Source: Psilocybe azurescens (taxonomy: Eukaryota > Basidiomycota > Agaricomycetes > Agaricales > Agrocybaceae). From it: a stretch of 64,000 nucleotides of DNA. Made by a program: the position numbers and the translations under genes. Location: positions 186,001 to 250,000 of the forward strand of contig JAJIRX010000811.1 of the NCBI GenBank assembly GCA_023853785.1. The letters run 5' to 3'. Of the stretch, positions 45,687 through 57,551 are shown piece after piece; the first letter of the stretch is position 1, and each line of letters opens with the position of its first letter. The notes below the pieces were generated by a model. It saw nothing but the letters and a program-made list of their open reading frames with translations, did no database searches and was not told where the DNA came from.

Positions 45687-47243
45687 ATGAAACTTAGTTC
45701 TTTCAAAGTTGCTCTTACTGTAGCATCTCATTTCGCTTGCACTTCGGGACAAACTTCAGTGCCGAAAACCCTCCCTCCTCAATCTGTCGTATGTTCGAGT
45801 CTGTTTAAATCTATCTACTATCTCAATCTTACACTACTGTAGTTCCTTGACCCAAGATCGTTTGCAGTGTTAGGGCCCAATGGTCAATTCCGAAATTCTT
45901 CGTTTACAGAATTCTTCAATCCTACCTCAAGGAAGCCACCTTTCTTTCAAATTTTTGACCCGGACTTTCTCGATATCCTGGGGCCAACTCCATCATTCCA
46001 TGAGGTTGCTTCAAATGCAGCGTTTGCCTTCGCACACGAAGCGCCTATCTATGTCCCCGAAACAGACGAGGTTTTCTTCGCAAGCAACGACGGAGGCGCT
46101 CTGGGAAATAGCGATCTAAACCACAACAACCAAGTAGGGAAAATCAGTATGCAAGCTGTTGAGACAGCTCTGCAAGGTCTCAAGGCAGGTAGTGGGACAG
46201 CTGTGAACGTTTCAGTTACTGAAGTGAGTACGTTATACTGCGCATTGGTATTTTCTCTCCGATTGCACACTAACATCGATCATACGCACTTCTTTCTCAT
46301 GTTCTCATGTCAGGTTGTGCTTCCGGACACCATTCAAATGACGAACGGTGGAACGGGCCCGCTCAAGTCTTCTCTTGTTCTGATCACATCCGGACGCGGC
46401 CCGTTGCCACCATCCATCGCACTCGTCAACCCTAACGCACCCCACAATGTCACTGTGCTCTTGGACAACTTTTTTGGACGGCAATTCAACTCACTGAACG
46501 ACATAAAGATACATCCGGCTACAGGGGCACTTTTCTTCACAGATGTAACGTAAGTTCTTCTGATTTATACTTTGGTGCAGCGAAGTTGAACTGATACACA
46601 ATGCAGGTATGGATTTCTCAACCATTTTCGTCCGGAGCCGCTAATGCGCAACCAAGTCTACCGACTTGACACGACAACCGGCGCGGTTCGCGTTGTAGCC
46701 TCAGATTTTGATAAGTGCAACGGCATTGCATTTACTCCAGACGGGAAGATAGCCTACATGTATGCCATGGTTTATCTCTATGTAAAGCCGAAATGTTGCT
46801 GATGTTCTATCCATTTGTACAAAACAGAACAGATACAGGTGCCAACTCTGGATTTTTGGGGAATAACCAAACTGAGCCAGCTACGATGTAAATTGCTTCG
46901 AGAACTCTTATTATCTGCCGTTTATTAATCTGTGCATCCTACTAGCTATGCATTTGATGTGGACTCCAAAACACAAGTATTCCTCAACAGGCGTATATTC
47001 GCCTACACTGATACAGGTATTCCTGACGGCGTACAAGTTGATGCAGCAGGAAACGTATATGCTGGCTGCGGAGACGGTGTTCAGGTCTGGTCTCCAGCCG
47101 GAACGCTTCTTGGGAAGTTTTTCATCGAGACAACATCAGCAAATATGGTCTTTGCAGGTGATGGACGTCTAGTTATTATGGCTGAGACCAAGATATTCGT
47201 GGCAAAGATAGCAGCAAAGGAAGGAAAAGTCTCGTTCCCGTGA
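45687..47243 (+). CDS. Secreted SMP-30/gluconolactonase-like lactonohydrolase
   Basis: Six exons: 45687..45788, 45843..46223, 46314..46549, 46607..46759, 46828..46887 and 46946..47243. They total 1230 nt (409 aa), all in phase. A signal peptide (SSFKVALTVASHFACTSG) is followed by the six-bladed propeller of the fungal lactonohydrolase group: HEAPIYVPETDEVFFASNDG, LNDIKIHPATGALFFTDVTY, RLDTTTGAVRVVASDF, KCNGIAFTPDGKIAYITDTG, PDGVQVDAAGNVYAGCGDGV and VQVWSPAGTLLGKF. SLNDIKIH, CNGIAFTPDG and DGVQVD contain the Asn and Asp residues that usually bind the metal. It is expected to open aldonolactones or similar lactones outside the cell, which would fit with the sugar oxidases in this window. Confidence 0.92.
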
Positions 47244-48152
47244 GATTTTTCTCTGGGTCGTACTTGTGGGCCGAAACCACTTGACCTGTAATTGATTGTT
47301 AGTGGCTCTACGAGGCTTTTCCATTGAGATGAATAAAAATACCAACGACCCACTCCCGATGTACTGCTCCTCCTTACCTTTCGAAAAGGCGCGAAATAGA
47401 GTTGCGAACATGAGCAACAGAGGGTATGGCCAGGTTTAATTCCTCCGGAACCTCAGAACCGATGGCTCCACGGTGTCGACACCGTCGCTCGTATTAGTGG
47501 GGCCTCAGAAACCCTGCACGTACAATGGAGACATGTGAACAGACCTTTATAGATCGGCAAAAGTATCACCCGCGCGTTGTAAACCATGTATAATATAAGC
47601 CAAATTCAAATGAGCATGGCGAAGAAAAGGCGGACTCAGTGTGAGATAAGCACGATGAAGGAGATTAATGTGGAGGTCCCGAGAACGAATAAATGTGAAG
47701 TCAGGCCCTGATTCCTGCCGCTCCCTGCCGTTATGCCAGCGGCGATATCATTTGATTGACTGATGGAAGTTAATGACTTATGCCTGACGAACGACGAGCG
47801 CTTGTTTATTCTCAGCGCTGGCAAGTGCTTGAGGAGTGCACAGCCCACTTCAAAACATCAATCTTCAGAACATCGAGAATTAATGCAATGTACCCACAGA
47901 AAGAGTGCATATTGTATTGGGCAAGAGAAGGATGACTGAAATAGAATTGGATTTGCGTTACGTTCATCAAACGTGCAGAATCATTGTACAATATTCGTAA
48001 ACGAAATCAGTAGTAGACATAGAGGGGGCATAACAAAAAGAGAAAATGAAAATAAAAGAAAACATCGGGAACGAATAGAAAAGGAGAATGTCGTAGTAAA
48101 CGAGGATCGATAGTGACTGTAGACTGGCGTGTTCTACTTGTTGGTCACTACT
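47244..48152. other. Intergenic between convergent genes
   Basis: Tail-to-tail region of the lactonohydrolase and the minus-strand CAX exchanger. It is AT-rich with an A/G-rich run at about 48020-48080. The 70-codon minus frame at 47636..47848 shows no family signal. No supported gene. Confidence 0.4.
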
Positions 48153-50245
48153 TTATTTGAAGCACTGAATAACTTGACCTTGAATCGTCCTGAGAGTGTC
48201 GCCGGGGAAGTGCCAGAATGCCACTGCGATGAGAACATACACGGCTAGATGAATATATAAGATTAATAAATCGAGTCAAGGAAAGAAAGCTGAATTTGTT
48301 TACCAATTAAGACGAGACCACTCATCCAATGAGATTTACCATCCTCTACCGAAAATTTGACAAGCAGGACAGAGAGGAACAGAACCTAATGATAAAGCAA
48401 GACCAACAATGAGAATCACCAGCCAGAAAACGCAAGACCATATTTCCAAGGACATACCACGGTCTCAAGCGGGTCAAACAAGAGCGTGAGGGTTTGCCCA
48501 TTCCCCAGGCGACGAGGACTAACACTGGGATAACAAACAGAGAAATCTGTATACAACTTCCGACAGCAACGCTCATCGCCAAGTCAAATTTTCCTTTACT
48601 GGCCACGATAACGGCCGTGGTGTGTTCCGCGGCATTGCTGATAATCGGGATGATAATGAGCGTGATCCACTCCTTCGAAACCGAGGGGTGCGCAGCGACG
48701 AGGCCCTCCAGGGAATCAACGAGATATTCAGCGGTCACGTACGCTAGAGCCGTCACGACGACTAGAAGGATGAGCGCGGAGATCGTGTTCAGCTTCGGGA
48801 TTTCTTCCTCTGACGATGAAGATGAAGTCGTGGATGCCGTGGATGGGGCGACGGAGGGTAGGGGAAGAGTGGCTGTTGCGGAACGTCGACCAAAACTAGA
48901 GGATGTGCTTGAGCCAGTTAAAATGCTATACTCTTGAATGGTATCCTTGAACAGGTGATTGTGCGAGTAGAATTGGAAGAACAGCTACAGAAACAAGTCA
49001 GGTGGAGCCTGCTAGACACGGAATTACAACATACATATGCAACGTAGCTGCAGATGACAAAGAAAGAGATCAGAAAATAAACCAAGGAAAGGTTAAGTAT
49101 AAAACAAACATTAAAATCAAAATGATAGCGCTGACACGGCTTAGTTCCAGGATAATGTCGAGTTCTTTTCCAGCGGGAAGACGACTCTCTAAATATTGAT
49201 GCTATGCAAGGCATAAACACAGGACCAATAAAAGGCGATAAATAACTCACGAAGGCAGCGGGAATGGCCAGTGAAGTAACTGAGACTATTAACAAAGATG
49301 AGTTAAGCTGTGCGACCATGGGGTGGAATTGCTGGTGATGGAAACGGAAGCCTCCGACTAAGGGTTTTTGGTGAATATTGAATCGTTGTAAGAGGTATCA
49401 TGACATACCGACGAAAGCCATTCCTAATACGAGAAGCAAATTACTTAGAAGACCACCGAGCAAGGTACTTTGAACAACTTCCAGTTCGCACTGCCAGTAC
49501 TCTGGTCAGGAAATGATATATTAAGCACCATAGAAAAGAAAAAAACCTGTTTGAGAGCGATACCAGAGATAATCATCTCAATAAGATTTCCCAGTGAGGC
49601 GTTGAGCAACCCTCCAACACTCTGGCTCGTTCTAAGGGCTATTTGTTCTGTACCCAACCCGAGGAGGGCAGCAAGGGGGACGATACCGAGGCCAGAGAAA
49701 ATGAAGATCAAAGTGGGGCTTTGATGGGCATGGTGAAGCGCCCATGAAACCGGGATGAAGAGTAAAAGAAGATTCAACGGAGAATATCGCAACATTGCCA
49801 TGAATGAGGCATGATATGTGGGTTGGGGGCCGGTTGGACGTGCGGATGCAATAAGCGCTCGGATGCGGGTACCAACTCTGAAGCCCCGATGACGGCGACG
49901 CGGCACACCTTCATCATTGGACTCGACCTTCTCCAGGTCGACTACGTTAACGATGTCACGGCTGAATTTTGCCTCATTTCCAAGCTCCGGTGCATTGTGG
50001 CTCGGCGCGGCCTGCCTGACCGCGATGTGGTCGACACGAGCAAAATCTTTCTCTTGAATATGAATATTGTCGTGTTTGGTGGGCATAAACGAACTGTTGG
50101 GTGCTTCAGTCATTTGAGTCGGCCGATTGTGGGGCGTCCCACTACTAGGGGGTTCATCGTCATCTTCAGCGACAAGAGTTGGCGTTGGCTGTGGAAGTGC
50201 ATTGCTGGAGGCATCGTGAGCAGATAAAGCGAAAGATTCTCCCAT
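48153..50245 (-). CDS. Vacuolar-type Ca2+/H+ exchanger (CAX)
   Basis: Eight exons on the minus strand: 49547..50245, 49409..49490, 49251..49357, 49110..49201, 49035..49047 (13 nt), 48458..48984, 48304..48385 and 48153..48244. A long hydrophilic N-terminus (about 140 residues) precedes the two CaCA repeats: ALRTSQSVGGLLNASLGNLI with EMIISGIAL, and IPIISNAAEHTTAVIVASKG with LAMSVAVGSCIQISLFV. The Glu/His in GNLIE and SNAAEH form the ion path. A Ser/Glu-rich loop of about 60 residues separates the halves. One C is missing in C3 (GGG on +, 48490..48492); with it, KPLTLLFDPLETV and the C-terminal helices read through (564 aa). It probably moves Ca2+ into the vacuole in exchange for H+. Confidence 0.93.
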
Positions 50246-51344
50246 TCAGGTGTGCCCGAAATATAAAGTAAGTCAATAAGTGGCTTAGAAAGCGGGGACG
50301 GGGACAAAGGCTGTGAAGGCCAAGGGCGGACGTCTTTTATGCGTAGCGCCGTGCCCTTGGTATGCTTGGCCAGTCACGTTATCGCTCATGTTGCGGCCCA
50401 AAGCAGCAGAGACGCGGTGCCATATGACGAATTTTATCCTTTTATAGATCTTGGCCCGCCCTCGGCATGGCAGGTTATGGGCTGATTTATGAGACGCTCG
50501 AGGAAATTGAGTTCATACTGTGGGGTACTTTGTCTCATCTCCACACTTCACTTGCAGCGGAAGTTTCTCTCTCTAAGTAGTCGCGGATACAATGACACTT
50601 ACTGAAATCGACTCTAATCTCTAACTAATAGGCCAACATTCGATAATCTCGGATCCTTGGATCAGAGTTACATACCCTGTATCCCCACTTTTGTAAAATT
50701 TGTGGTCACAAGGAAGGGAAGTTCCTTGTGACAGGACGGAAACCTAGAAGTGGAGGCTCACTCTGGCTCACCCTGACGGAATCAGACGAGCCGTCAGTTT
50801 CAAGTTTAGGTTTTTACTGTAAAGACGCTTAGTCTATAACTTCTGCTAATGCAGCAGAGTCAGACGGGTGCATGCCTGGGTGTGGTATCTCACTTGGTAG
50901 GTAAGCAAGTAAGCAGGGTTATGTTCTACAGAACAATGCTCAGTTGTACATCAGCTTGATCCCCATCCAGAGCGAAGTTGGAGTGTCGTTCACCCATTCA
51001 AGGCTGCATCAGCAACACAGCCAGTGCTGCATTGGAAGTAGACTGACTCTCGATTTTACGGGCACCATGGGTGCTTCAGTACTATACATTAACTGAAGTA
51101 CTGAAGCCATATACTTGAGAAGGTTCCAAGCAATGCCAAGACATGCTTATAAGTTGTAACAATGGAGAACGTTGGTCATAAATAATGAACAAATTCGACC
51201 ATCATGATAGACGTCCCGTTTCGATTTGAAAATAGGACGAAAGTAAACACTAGAAAACTCACGAATAAGCTGAGTTGTTCAAGAAACAAAATCCGTAAAT
51301 ACAGACACTGAACCAAGTGAAACTCTACTACTAGACGTTCCATT
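50246..51344. promoter_or_regulatory. 1.1-kb region upstream of the CAX gene
   Basis: It lies between the CAX start and the 3' end of the DUR3 gene, both on the minus strand. No coding frame was supported. A GAACTTCCCTT / AAGGGAAGTTC inverted pair at about 50713..50730 could form a small hairpin. Confidence 0.35.
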
Positions 51345-54300
51345 CCTACGCCGCCGAAGTAGGAGAAGTAGTTTGGACAAACTTCCCACTTTGCTTCGTG
51401 AAAACATCCTAAGAAAGAGTTTGAGGACGCCGCGCGAGAAACAAGATTATAAGAATGCTGCAGACCTTATAGATGCCAGTTATGATCTGGATGAGTGCAT
51501 GCCGACTCTCATAAAGGGGATAGATAACGACGGCAATAGCCGACAGGAAGGTCCAGGCGATACCGATAGCCACCCAGCCAGTCAAACCGCCAATGCCGTA
51601 TACATGGTGCGAGAAGAAGAGTGGGAGAGGAATGATCAATATGAGGATGACGAACTGCGACGAAGAAGGGGAACTTATGATCAGGATGAGACAAAACGAA
51701 CTACAAGAAAACATACCAGCCCGAGGGACGACCACGTCGCAAATTTGAAGGCTTTATTCAGCGCAACAGGATCAAGCTCGTCCTCTTGTTCACGCGCGTC
51801 AAATGAGTCTCCCGCAACGGAACCCTTGACGTGGACCTCGTGTTGTTGTTTGTCACTTTCGTCATCGCCTTTCTCGTCTACAATTTCAGCTGGCGGAGGT
51901 GCAGGTCTGTTGATGGCACGGGTGGTTTCCCAGTCAAAGTTATCAGGCCACTGAGGAAAGTATTGGCTTCTATGGAAATGGGCTGACAGAAGATGAAACT
52001 TACAATTAACGATGAGGCAGTTGCAACGATAGCACCAACACCGATGGAAGCAAGATTACCGGCCAACATCTCGAAGTCACCTGGAGTGAATCACGCATAA
52101 ACCAATGAACACGACACGACACGCATATGATATTACCTCCACTTGTCTGGGAAGGATAAAACAGTTAGAGATGGTTTGCCAAGTAAACTTGCAAAAGAAT
52201 ACTCACGACTACATTGATGACACCGTCGTTTAAAGTAGAGGTAGTCACCAGCCAAGCTACGATACCTGCAACGAAGCCAGCAACGGAACCACCAATGCAG
52301 CCCCACTTATTGGCTTTACTCCATGTGATACACAAAGCGATAGGAGCGACACCAGATCCGAGAATAACTCCCATGAAAGTCTAGCGTGTAAACTTCTTCA
52401 ATACGGCTTTGTAAATCTAAGTTGAAGAATACATACGTAGAGCCAACCCATTGATACACCAATGTAGAAGAAAATCACCCCACATAGGCCACAGACGAGG
52501 GCATAGAACGCGACCTATTGAGAAGCACATCAGATATTGGAAAATAAATAAGACATAATCACACCCACCGCTCCATGTCCAACCCGCAAAATCTGCTCTT
52601 CAGTGGCTTTTGGGTTAATATAAGTCTATAGAAACTAGTTTCAATTTTGGCATACTGAATCAAGTAAGGCACAAATGGAAATACCTTGTAAACATCATAT
52701 GTTAAAATAGAAGACACAGCAATAAGTTCCGCAGAGCACGCGCTGGTGACGGCCAAAAACAGGAGGACCAAAAGTGCTGCAGCACCCCCTTCCCGAGCAA
52801 CGCAGCAGCCGCAGCCGCAGCCGGCAACCCAGCCGAAACATCCGCAGCGCTCAACACCTTCATCTCCGGATCCCCTCTCAGCGCGACAGCCGCCAGTCCC
52901 AGCGTCGTCGCAAACGTAAACGGAATCGCGAACCAAGCAATCCCGCCCAGCAGATACGCTTTGACGGTGCTCGCGGGGCGGCTGGCAATCGCACGCTGCC
53001 AGTAGGCTTGGTCTTGGAACACGGTGGCGAAGTTTCCGATGATGTTGATGACACCGAAGATGAGCCCGTTCTTGGAGCGCATGGTGATGTACGATCCGTG
53101 GGCGTTTCCGGGAACGGGATTCGCCGCTGAGGCGGCGGTAAGTAGTTCGTGCATCTTCCTTGGGCTACCGATCTTATCGCTTGTGGCATATACGGTGAAG
53201 ACGAAGGTCTGCAGAACGAATGCTTCGTTAGCATTTCCAGATAAAGCTTTCTGAGATATTACTGTAGCCAACTAACCAGGATGATTGCGAAGAGAACAGT
53301 GGTATGTGTGCTGTCATCTGACGTTATGGAGCGGTCGCCGAGCCAACGTAGCAATAGACTCACTAATCACAAAGTAGTGTAGAACGCATTCCGCCAACAA
53401 CAACATAGATGGCGACACCAAGAGGAATCAAGAAACAAGCCTAGTATTCACTCAATATTAGTAGCACGAAAGAGGAAAGATAGACAGGCTTACAGCGATG
53501 GTGCTCATCCCGGTCAAATCAGTCACGGTCGCGGAACCACCAAGGATCAACATTGAACTGACAATAACATTTGTCGCGAGACTGTTTGATTTAATTAGTA
53601 CGAGCTTCTAGATGCCATTTGATAAAGACATACCCAAAAACATGAAGACTCCATGAGCAACCCTTCCCCATCGAACTTCTACGATTTCAAGCCATGTGTG
53701 CGCATAGGGAGCATTAAGCTTCAACTTGGCAGCCAACTACAAAAAGAAAATCAGGTAAATTGTTCACGTCATGGGCAGCGAACATACCATGGCAAACAGC
53801 AGGATTTGAACTGTTGCGCCAGCTATTGAAATGTTAGGAAAGGATACACGAAAACTTGATCATATCACACCTCCATACCACCATGGCCCACTAATACCTA
53901 AACATCCGAACATGTGATCAATACGAGTGCCAACAGTGACCAAACTATCAGAACGAACCAAACTTATAGGCGACTGCACTACTTTGAAGCTGCACAAAGA
54001 ATGGTCTTTAAGTAAAGGATTTCAAGCTTTGTTGTAGATCTAGGCGTACCAAAGTAGCTGCCCATGTCCACGCTGACACGATTCCAGAAGCGATCAACCC
54101 AGGTTTGATGCTTCGTGAAGCACTGGTAAATTCCTCAGAGTTCTTAGGAGAGAATGCGGTATATCGAGCTTGAATGGCCGTTATGCATAACATGAATGCG
54201 CTGAAGAACAATCCGATCCCTGAAAGAAAGGCAAAGGCCTGGTCAACAATAGGTCGTAGATGATTAGAAAGGAACGTACCGACGACTGTGTAACAAGCCA

Positions 54301-54398
54301 CCAAGTCAATAACTTTACCTCGGTGGATTAAATGAATGGGATCAGGCCATACCAACGCCATATCCGGCTCCTTGAGGAAGGACAGTAGTATCGGACAT
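51345..54398 (-). CDS. dur3: Urea permease of the SSS family (DUR3-like)
   Basis: Minus strand, many short introns. ATG 54398 gives MSDTTVLPQGAGYGV; then a 6-nt exon (54280..54285) and the exon starting at 54219 give VVGIGLFFSAFMLCITAIQ. Family blocks follow: RYTAFSPKNSEEFTSASRSI, KPGLIASGIVSAWTWAATL, NAPYAHTWLEIVEVRWGRVA, GGMRSTLLCDYTHT, FQDQAYWQRAIASRP, CSAELIAVSSILTYDVYKTY and MGVILGSGVAPIALCITWSK. It ends SGKFVQTTSPTSAA. A charged cytosolic loop (EKGDDESDKQQHEVHVKGS) lies before the last helices. One G is missing in G5 (C5 on +, 52785..52789), joining LLGKG to GAAALLVLLFLAVTS. It is expected to be a plasma-membrane, ion-coupled urea importer, usually induced under nitrogen limitation (family knowledge). 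Confidence 0.92.
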
Positions 54399-55235
54399 CT
54401 TTGTACGACGTCCAATGGGGTGAAAAAGATAGAGCACAGTGCACAAGGAGGGCCGATGAGATTTCGTCCGAGCTTCTTATTCGGTTCGTCCCAGGCCCTC
54501 AAAAGTCATGATAAGGATAAGAAACCGCTGCTCAATATCAGTCCCACACAAACACGAGTCTTCGATGTGGAGACATATTGCTTTGGATTCCCAAAAGAGG
54601 CTCAAGAAGGGTCCCAACGACCCCTTTACGCCCATCCTTGTCGGAGTCAACAAGATAAGTGTTGGCAGACGATATGTGGAGATATGCAAGTGTTGATAAG
54701 CTATAAATGCCTCCCGAATGATTCGTTAGTGATGCATTGATGAATTAGCGATATAAGTCCCGTATAAATGAAAGGAAGATCAAAAATGTATATTTCTGAG
54801 ATTGCCGGCCTTGGGGGATCATCCTGAAGCTGAGGGATTATGTATGGGATGGCACGGGATGGTCGTTGGTGGACGATGTCAACTTCGAGTAGGCACAAAA
54901 ATTCACAGGCTGCCTGATTCGGACATCAGCCTCATCACGTGGTATGGCGATTTACAGAGCGCGCCGACCTAGAATTTGAAAACTGAAACCTGATTTGACC
55001 CTGAACTATATACTTATACTAACTTCCTTTAGAATCAAAGTAGAGGAGAAGGCACAAACTGGCCAAGATACCAAGAAAGAGCGCTTATCTATTTCTCATA
55101 GGCGAGATTAGACTTTCCTTAAACTGGCCTTAAACTAGCCCGATGATTGTAAGTCAATTAGAAACGCAGTTTTATGCAATAATTACTCTTTTGTGATACG
55201 GCCGAAAGGCTCTGATATCATTTTTCGGCTAGAGA

Positions 55236-55933
55236 TTACAGCAATCTGCAAAATGCTAGGCCGTTTCCATTTTTTTTGTATGTCCGCCTCTGCTTAGCAA
55301 AAGCCTTGTTCCAACAGCCTTGTTCCAACAGCCGGATTCAGACATTGTTCATACTTGGTCATGGCCACGTTGGGTAAATGTCAACTCAAAGTCCTAGGTT
55401 TCGACTAGGTTCTTCAATCTTTCAATCAGCTTCGGTGCTACTACTACATTACTAGTAACTACTATCATGCCCAATTTCCGGTACATACCAGAGGAGCAAG
55501 AAAAGGCTCCCTTGTTATAATAACGTCTGTCCTTCCATGCCTTGAGTAGACTGCAGCCGCCGGCACTGTAAGCCGTGGATCAGTATTTCCCCTTCATCAT
55601 TATCTGCTTGATTCTTGAGCATGCAATTGGCAATTGGTATAGCAATATCTTGAGGGCGAGGTGGCATGGGTGCTACACCTAAGGAGGAATCCTGTCGTTG
55701 ATACTCTATTTTGCAGAGGTTGAGGGTGGTGGTAATGATGATTTTGATAATTTGGATTAAGTGAAGAGGCGATACAATCAATAAACAGAGCTTAAAACCA
55801 TTGATCTCGATGTTGGGATTACTGTAGAACAGCGTCATCGTTGCAATAGAATACGCGCGGGTCGGTACCTGCTCTTGCCTCACAGAGGCGGACACTAAAA
55901 ATGGAAACGGCCTACCATTTTACAGATTGCTGT
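55236..55933. mobile_element. Non-autonomous DNA transposon (MITE-like) with ~55-bp terminal inverted repeats
   Basis: The left end (55236..55292) reads TTACAGCAATCTGCAAAATG, then CTAGGCCGTTTCCATTTT and GTCCGCCTCTG. The reverse complement of the right end (55882..55933) reads TTACAGCAATCTGTAAAATG, then GTAGGCCGTTTCCATTTT and GTCCGCCTCTG. Both ends are TA|CAG..., so a TA target-site duplication (Tc1/mariner-like) is possible. The inside holds a 14-bp tandem duplication (55303..55330) and a 126-codon minus frame (55515..55895) with no transposase motif. The element is therefore taken as non-autonomous. Confidence 0.8.
55303..55330. repeat. Two-copy 14-bp tandem repeat inside the TIR element
   Basis: The unit GCCTTGTTCCAACA occurs twice in tandem just inside the left inverted repeat. 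Confidence 0.9.
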
Positions 55934-56780
55934 AAAAACCCGCAGAGTTCCAGGTACATCAAATTGTTGACTCGAAGTACCTGTTGTCAAGTTGGGCTGT
56001 ATCCTGCGTACTCAGCTGAGCTATCCAGGAAAATATTGCTTATATATTTGTAGATGAACATCACCATCTCTGAATACCATGACAGCATCTGTTATCAATG
56101 ATTCTGATTTTAAAACATAGTTTCCAAGAAGGAATTATCTCCAATATCCCCCCTTTTTGGCCCTGTAGACTTTAAAGCTGCGGCAATGTTTGATTTTGAC
56201 AAAAATTGAATTCGAGCCTCTAATTCCGTCCAACTTCAGGTCTTTTGGCCACTCTTTGCGGATTTTCTACGGCTGTACCTCATGCTCAATTATCTACTGA
56301 CTTTTGTTCCGTTTGAACATCTACTTTGTTAAATATCATCCTCTCATAGTATGTATAATTAGCACCAAAAATCAGTTCGGTGAACAGGCATGATCGCTGC
56401 AATCATGCTAACTGGCTACTAGATGTGTCCCACTGGGATGGACGGGCGAGAAATCAGTGTCAATGTCCAGTCCAGTTGGGAAGTGCAATGCCAGTCTAGG
56501 GATCGCCCAAGGCGACGTAAATAACCCCCAAGTCCCAGTCATCACTCGGTAGCAGTTGAGCCGGCTATGCGCGGCGCGACTTTAACGAGATTTTCCTTCC
56601 CATGTTCTCTTGACTCAACCACCACCGAGGAAGGTCAGCTGCAGTGTTCTACAACTGACACATCTCCGAATGATAACAACCGAGCTCAAACAGGCATTCC
56701 ATTACCCCTCAACGTTATTAACACTTGAACTTTGTGGAAAGACGGTGTAGTCATAAGTCTTTCTTCGAGTTACCAACCAG

Positions 56781-57551
56781 ATGGATGGCAAGGGCCATCT
56801 AGTACGTCAAGAGACCGTCCTGTTTGATCTTGATACACAGAGCCCGCCCAGAGGCCACCCTTCTAAAGTTATTCTCGTCGATCCACATTGTTTTGGCCTT
56901 GAAGAACTTCCTGAAGCCTCCGAAAAGCGTGCTCGCGTGGCGAAAGTGATTCTTACACAACACCATATATTTGCTAATCCTCCTATATCCAATACGGATG
57001 ATCAACCGTCCGATGACCACGATCTAGAAGATGCCAACAGCCCATTATTCATTCATCTCGCCCATAACCTAGCCTACACTACGGGTTCAGCTTTGGGATC
57101 TACTCCTCCCTCCCTTGACACCTGTCTTGCGGCTTATCTAGTCCCCAATAGTGCTGGGCTTACAACAGGATCGCGTGCCTGGTCGAAACACTCTCATCGA
57201 TCCCAGCCTTCCCCATCAGATGGTGCTGAGACAGATAAGCGCAAACGCAGCGCAGGCTGGTGGGGAATCACCTCAGGTCCAGTTTCCGTTATCAACGAGA
57301 AATCTCTCGCACTGTTTCGGAAGGTCACGGACAATGCGACTTGGCGAAATCTCCATTGGCTCCCACACCAGGTTCTAGTATACGAAGTGAGAGTTCCTGA
57401 AGGGTATGGAATGCGATGGTCACAGGATCAAGGTGATCGTGGAGGAAATGTGGCCAAAGGAGACCGATCGTGGATATTTCGCGGGTTCCTTGAACCTACC
57501 ATGGCAAATGGACACGGGCTCAAATGGCGGCATCCGATAGTGTCAACTTGA
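56781..57551 (+). CDS. Intronless conserved protein of unknown function
   Basis: A single 771-nt frame (256 aa), notable among heavily intron-bearing neighbours. ATG 56781 begins MDGKGHLVRQETVLFDLDTQ. The middle is hydrophilic, with a KRKRSAGWWGI basic cluster. The C-terminal third looks conserved: VYEVRVPEGYGMRWSQD, then WIFRGFLEPTMANGHGLKWR, resembling the end of Agaricomycete hypothetical proteins of similar size. No signal peptide or membrane helix. I recall no assigned function; the conserved FRGFxEPxxxNGHxxxWRHP end is the best search handle. Confidence 0.75.
   Translation: MDGKGHLVRQETVLFDLDTQSPPRGHPSKVILVDPHCFGLEELPEASEKRARVAKVILTQHHIFANPPISNTDDQPSDDHDLEDANSPLFIHLAHNLAYTTGSALGSTPPSLDTCLAAYLVPNSAGLTTGSRAWSKHSHRSQPSPSDGAETDKRKRSAGWWGITSGPVSVINEKSLALFRKVTDNATWRNLHWLPHQVLVYEVRVPEGYGMRWSQDQGDRGGNVAKGDRSWIFRGFLEPTMANGHGLKWRHPIVST

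Larger units (their letters stand above)
54399..56780. other. 2.4-kb intergenic region with a TIR element
   Basis: It contains the upstream region of the DUR3 gene (minus) and of the intronless gene at 56781 (plus). A 698-bp inverted-repeat element (55236..55933) fills its centre. Other frames show no domain. Confidence 0.45.

Noticed and set aside
55515..55895. 126-codon minus-strand frame inside the TIR element as a transposase
   Set aside because: No DDE-type or other transposase motif is visible, and its start lies in the right inverted repeat.
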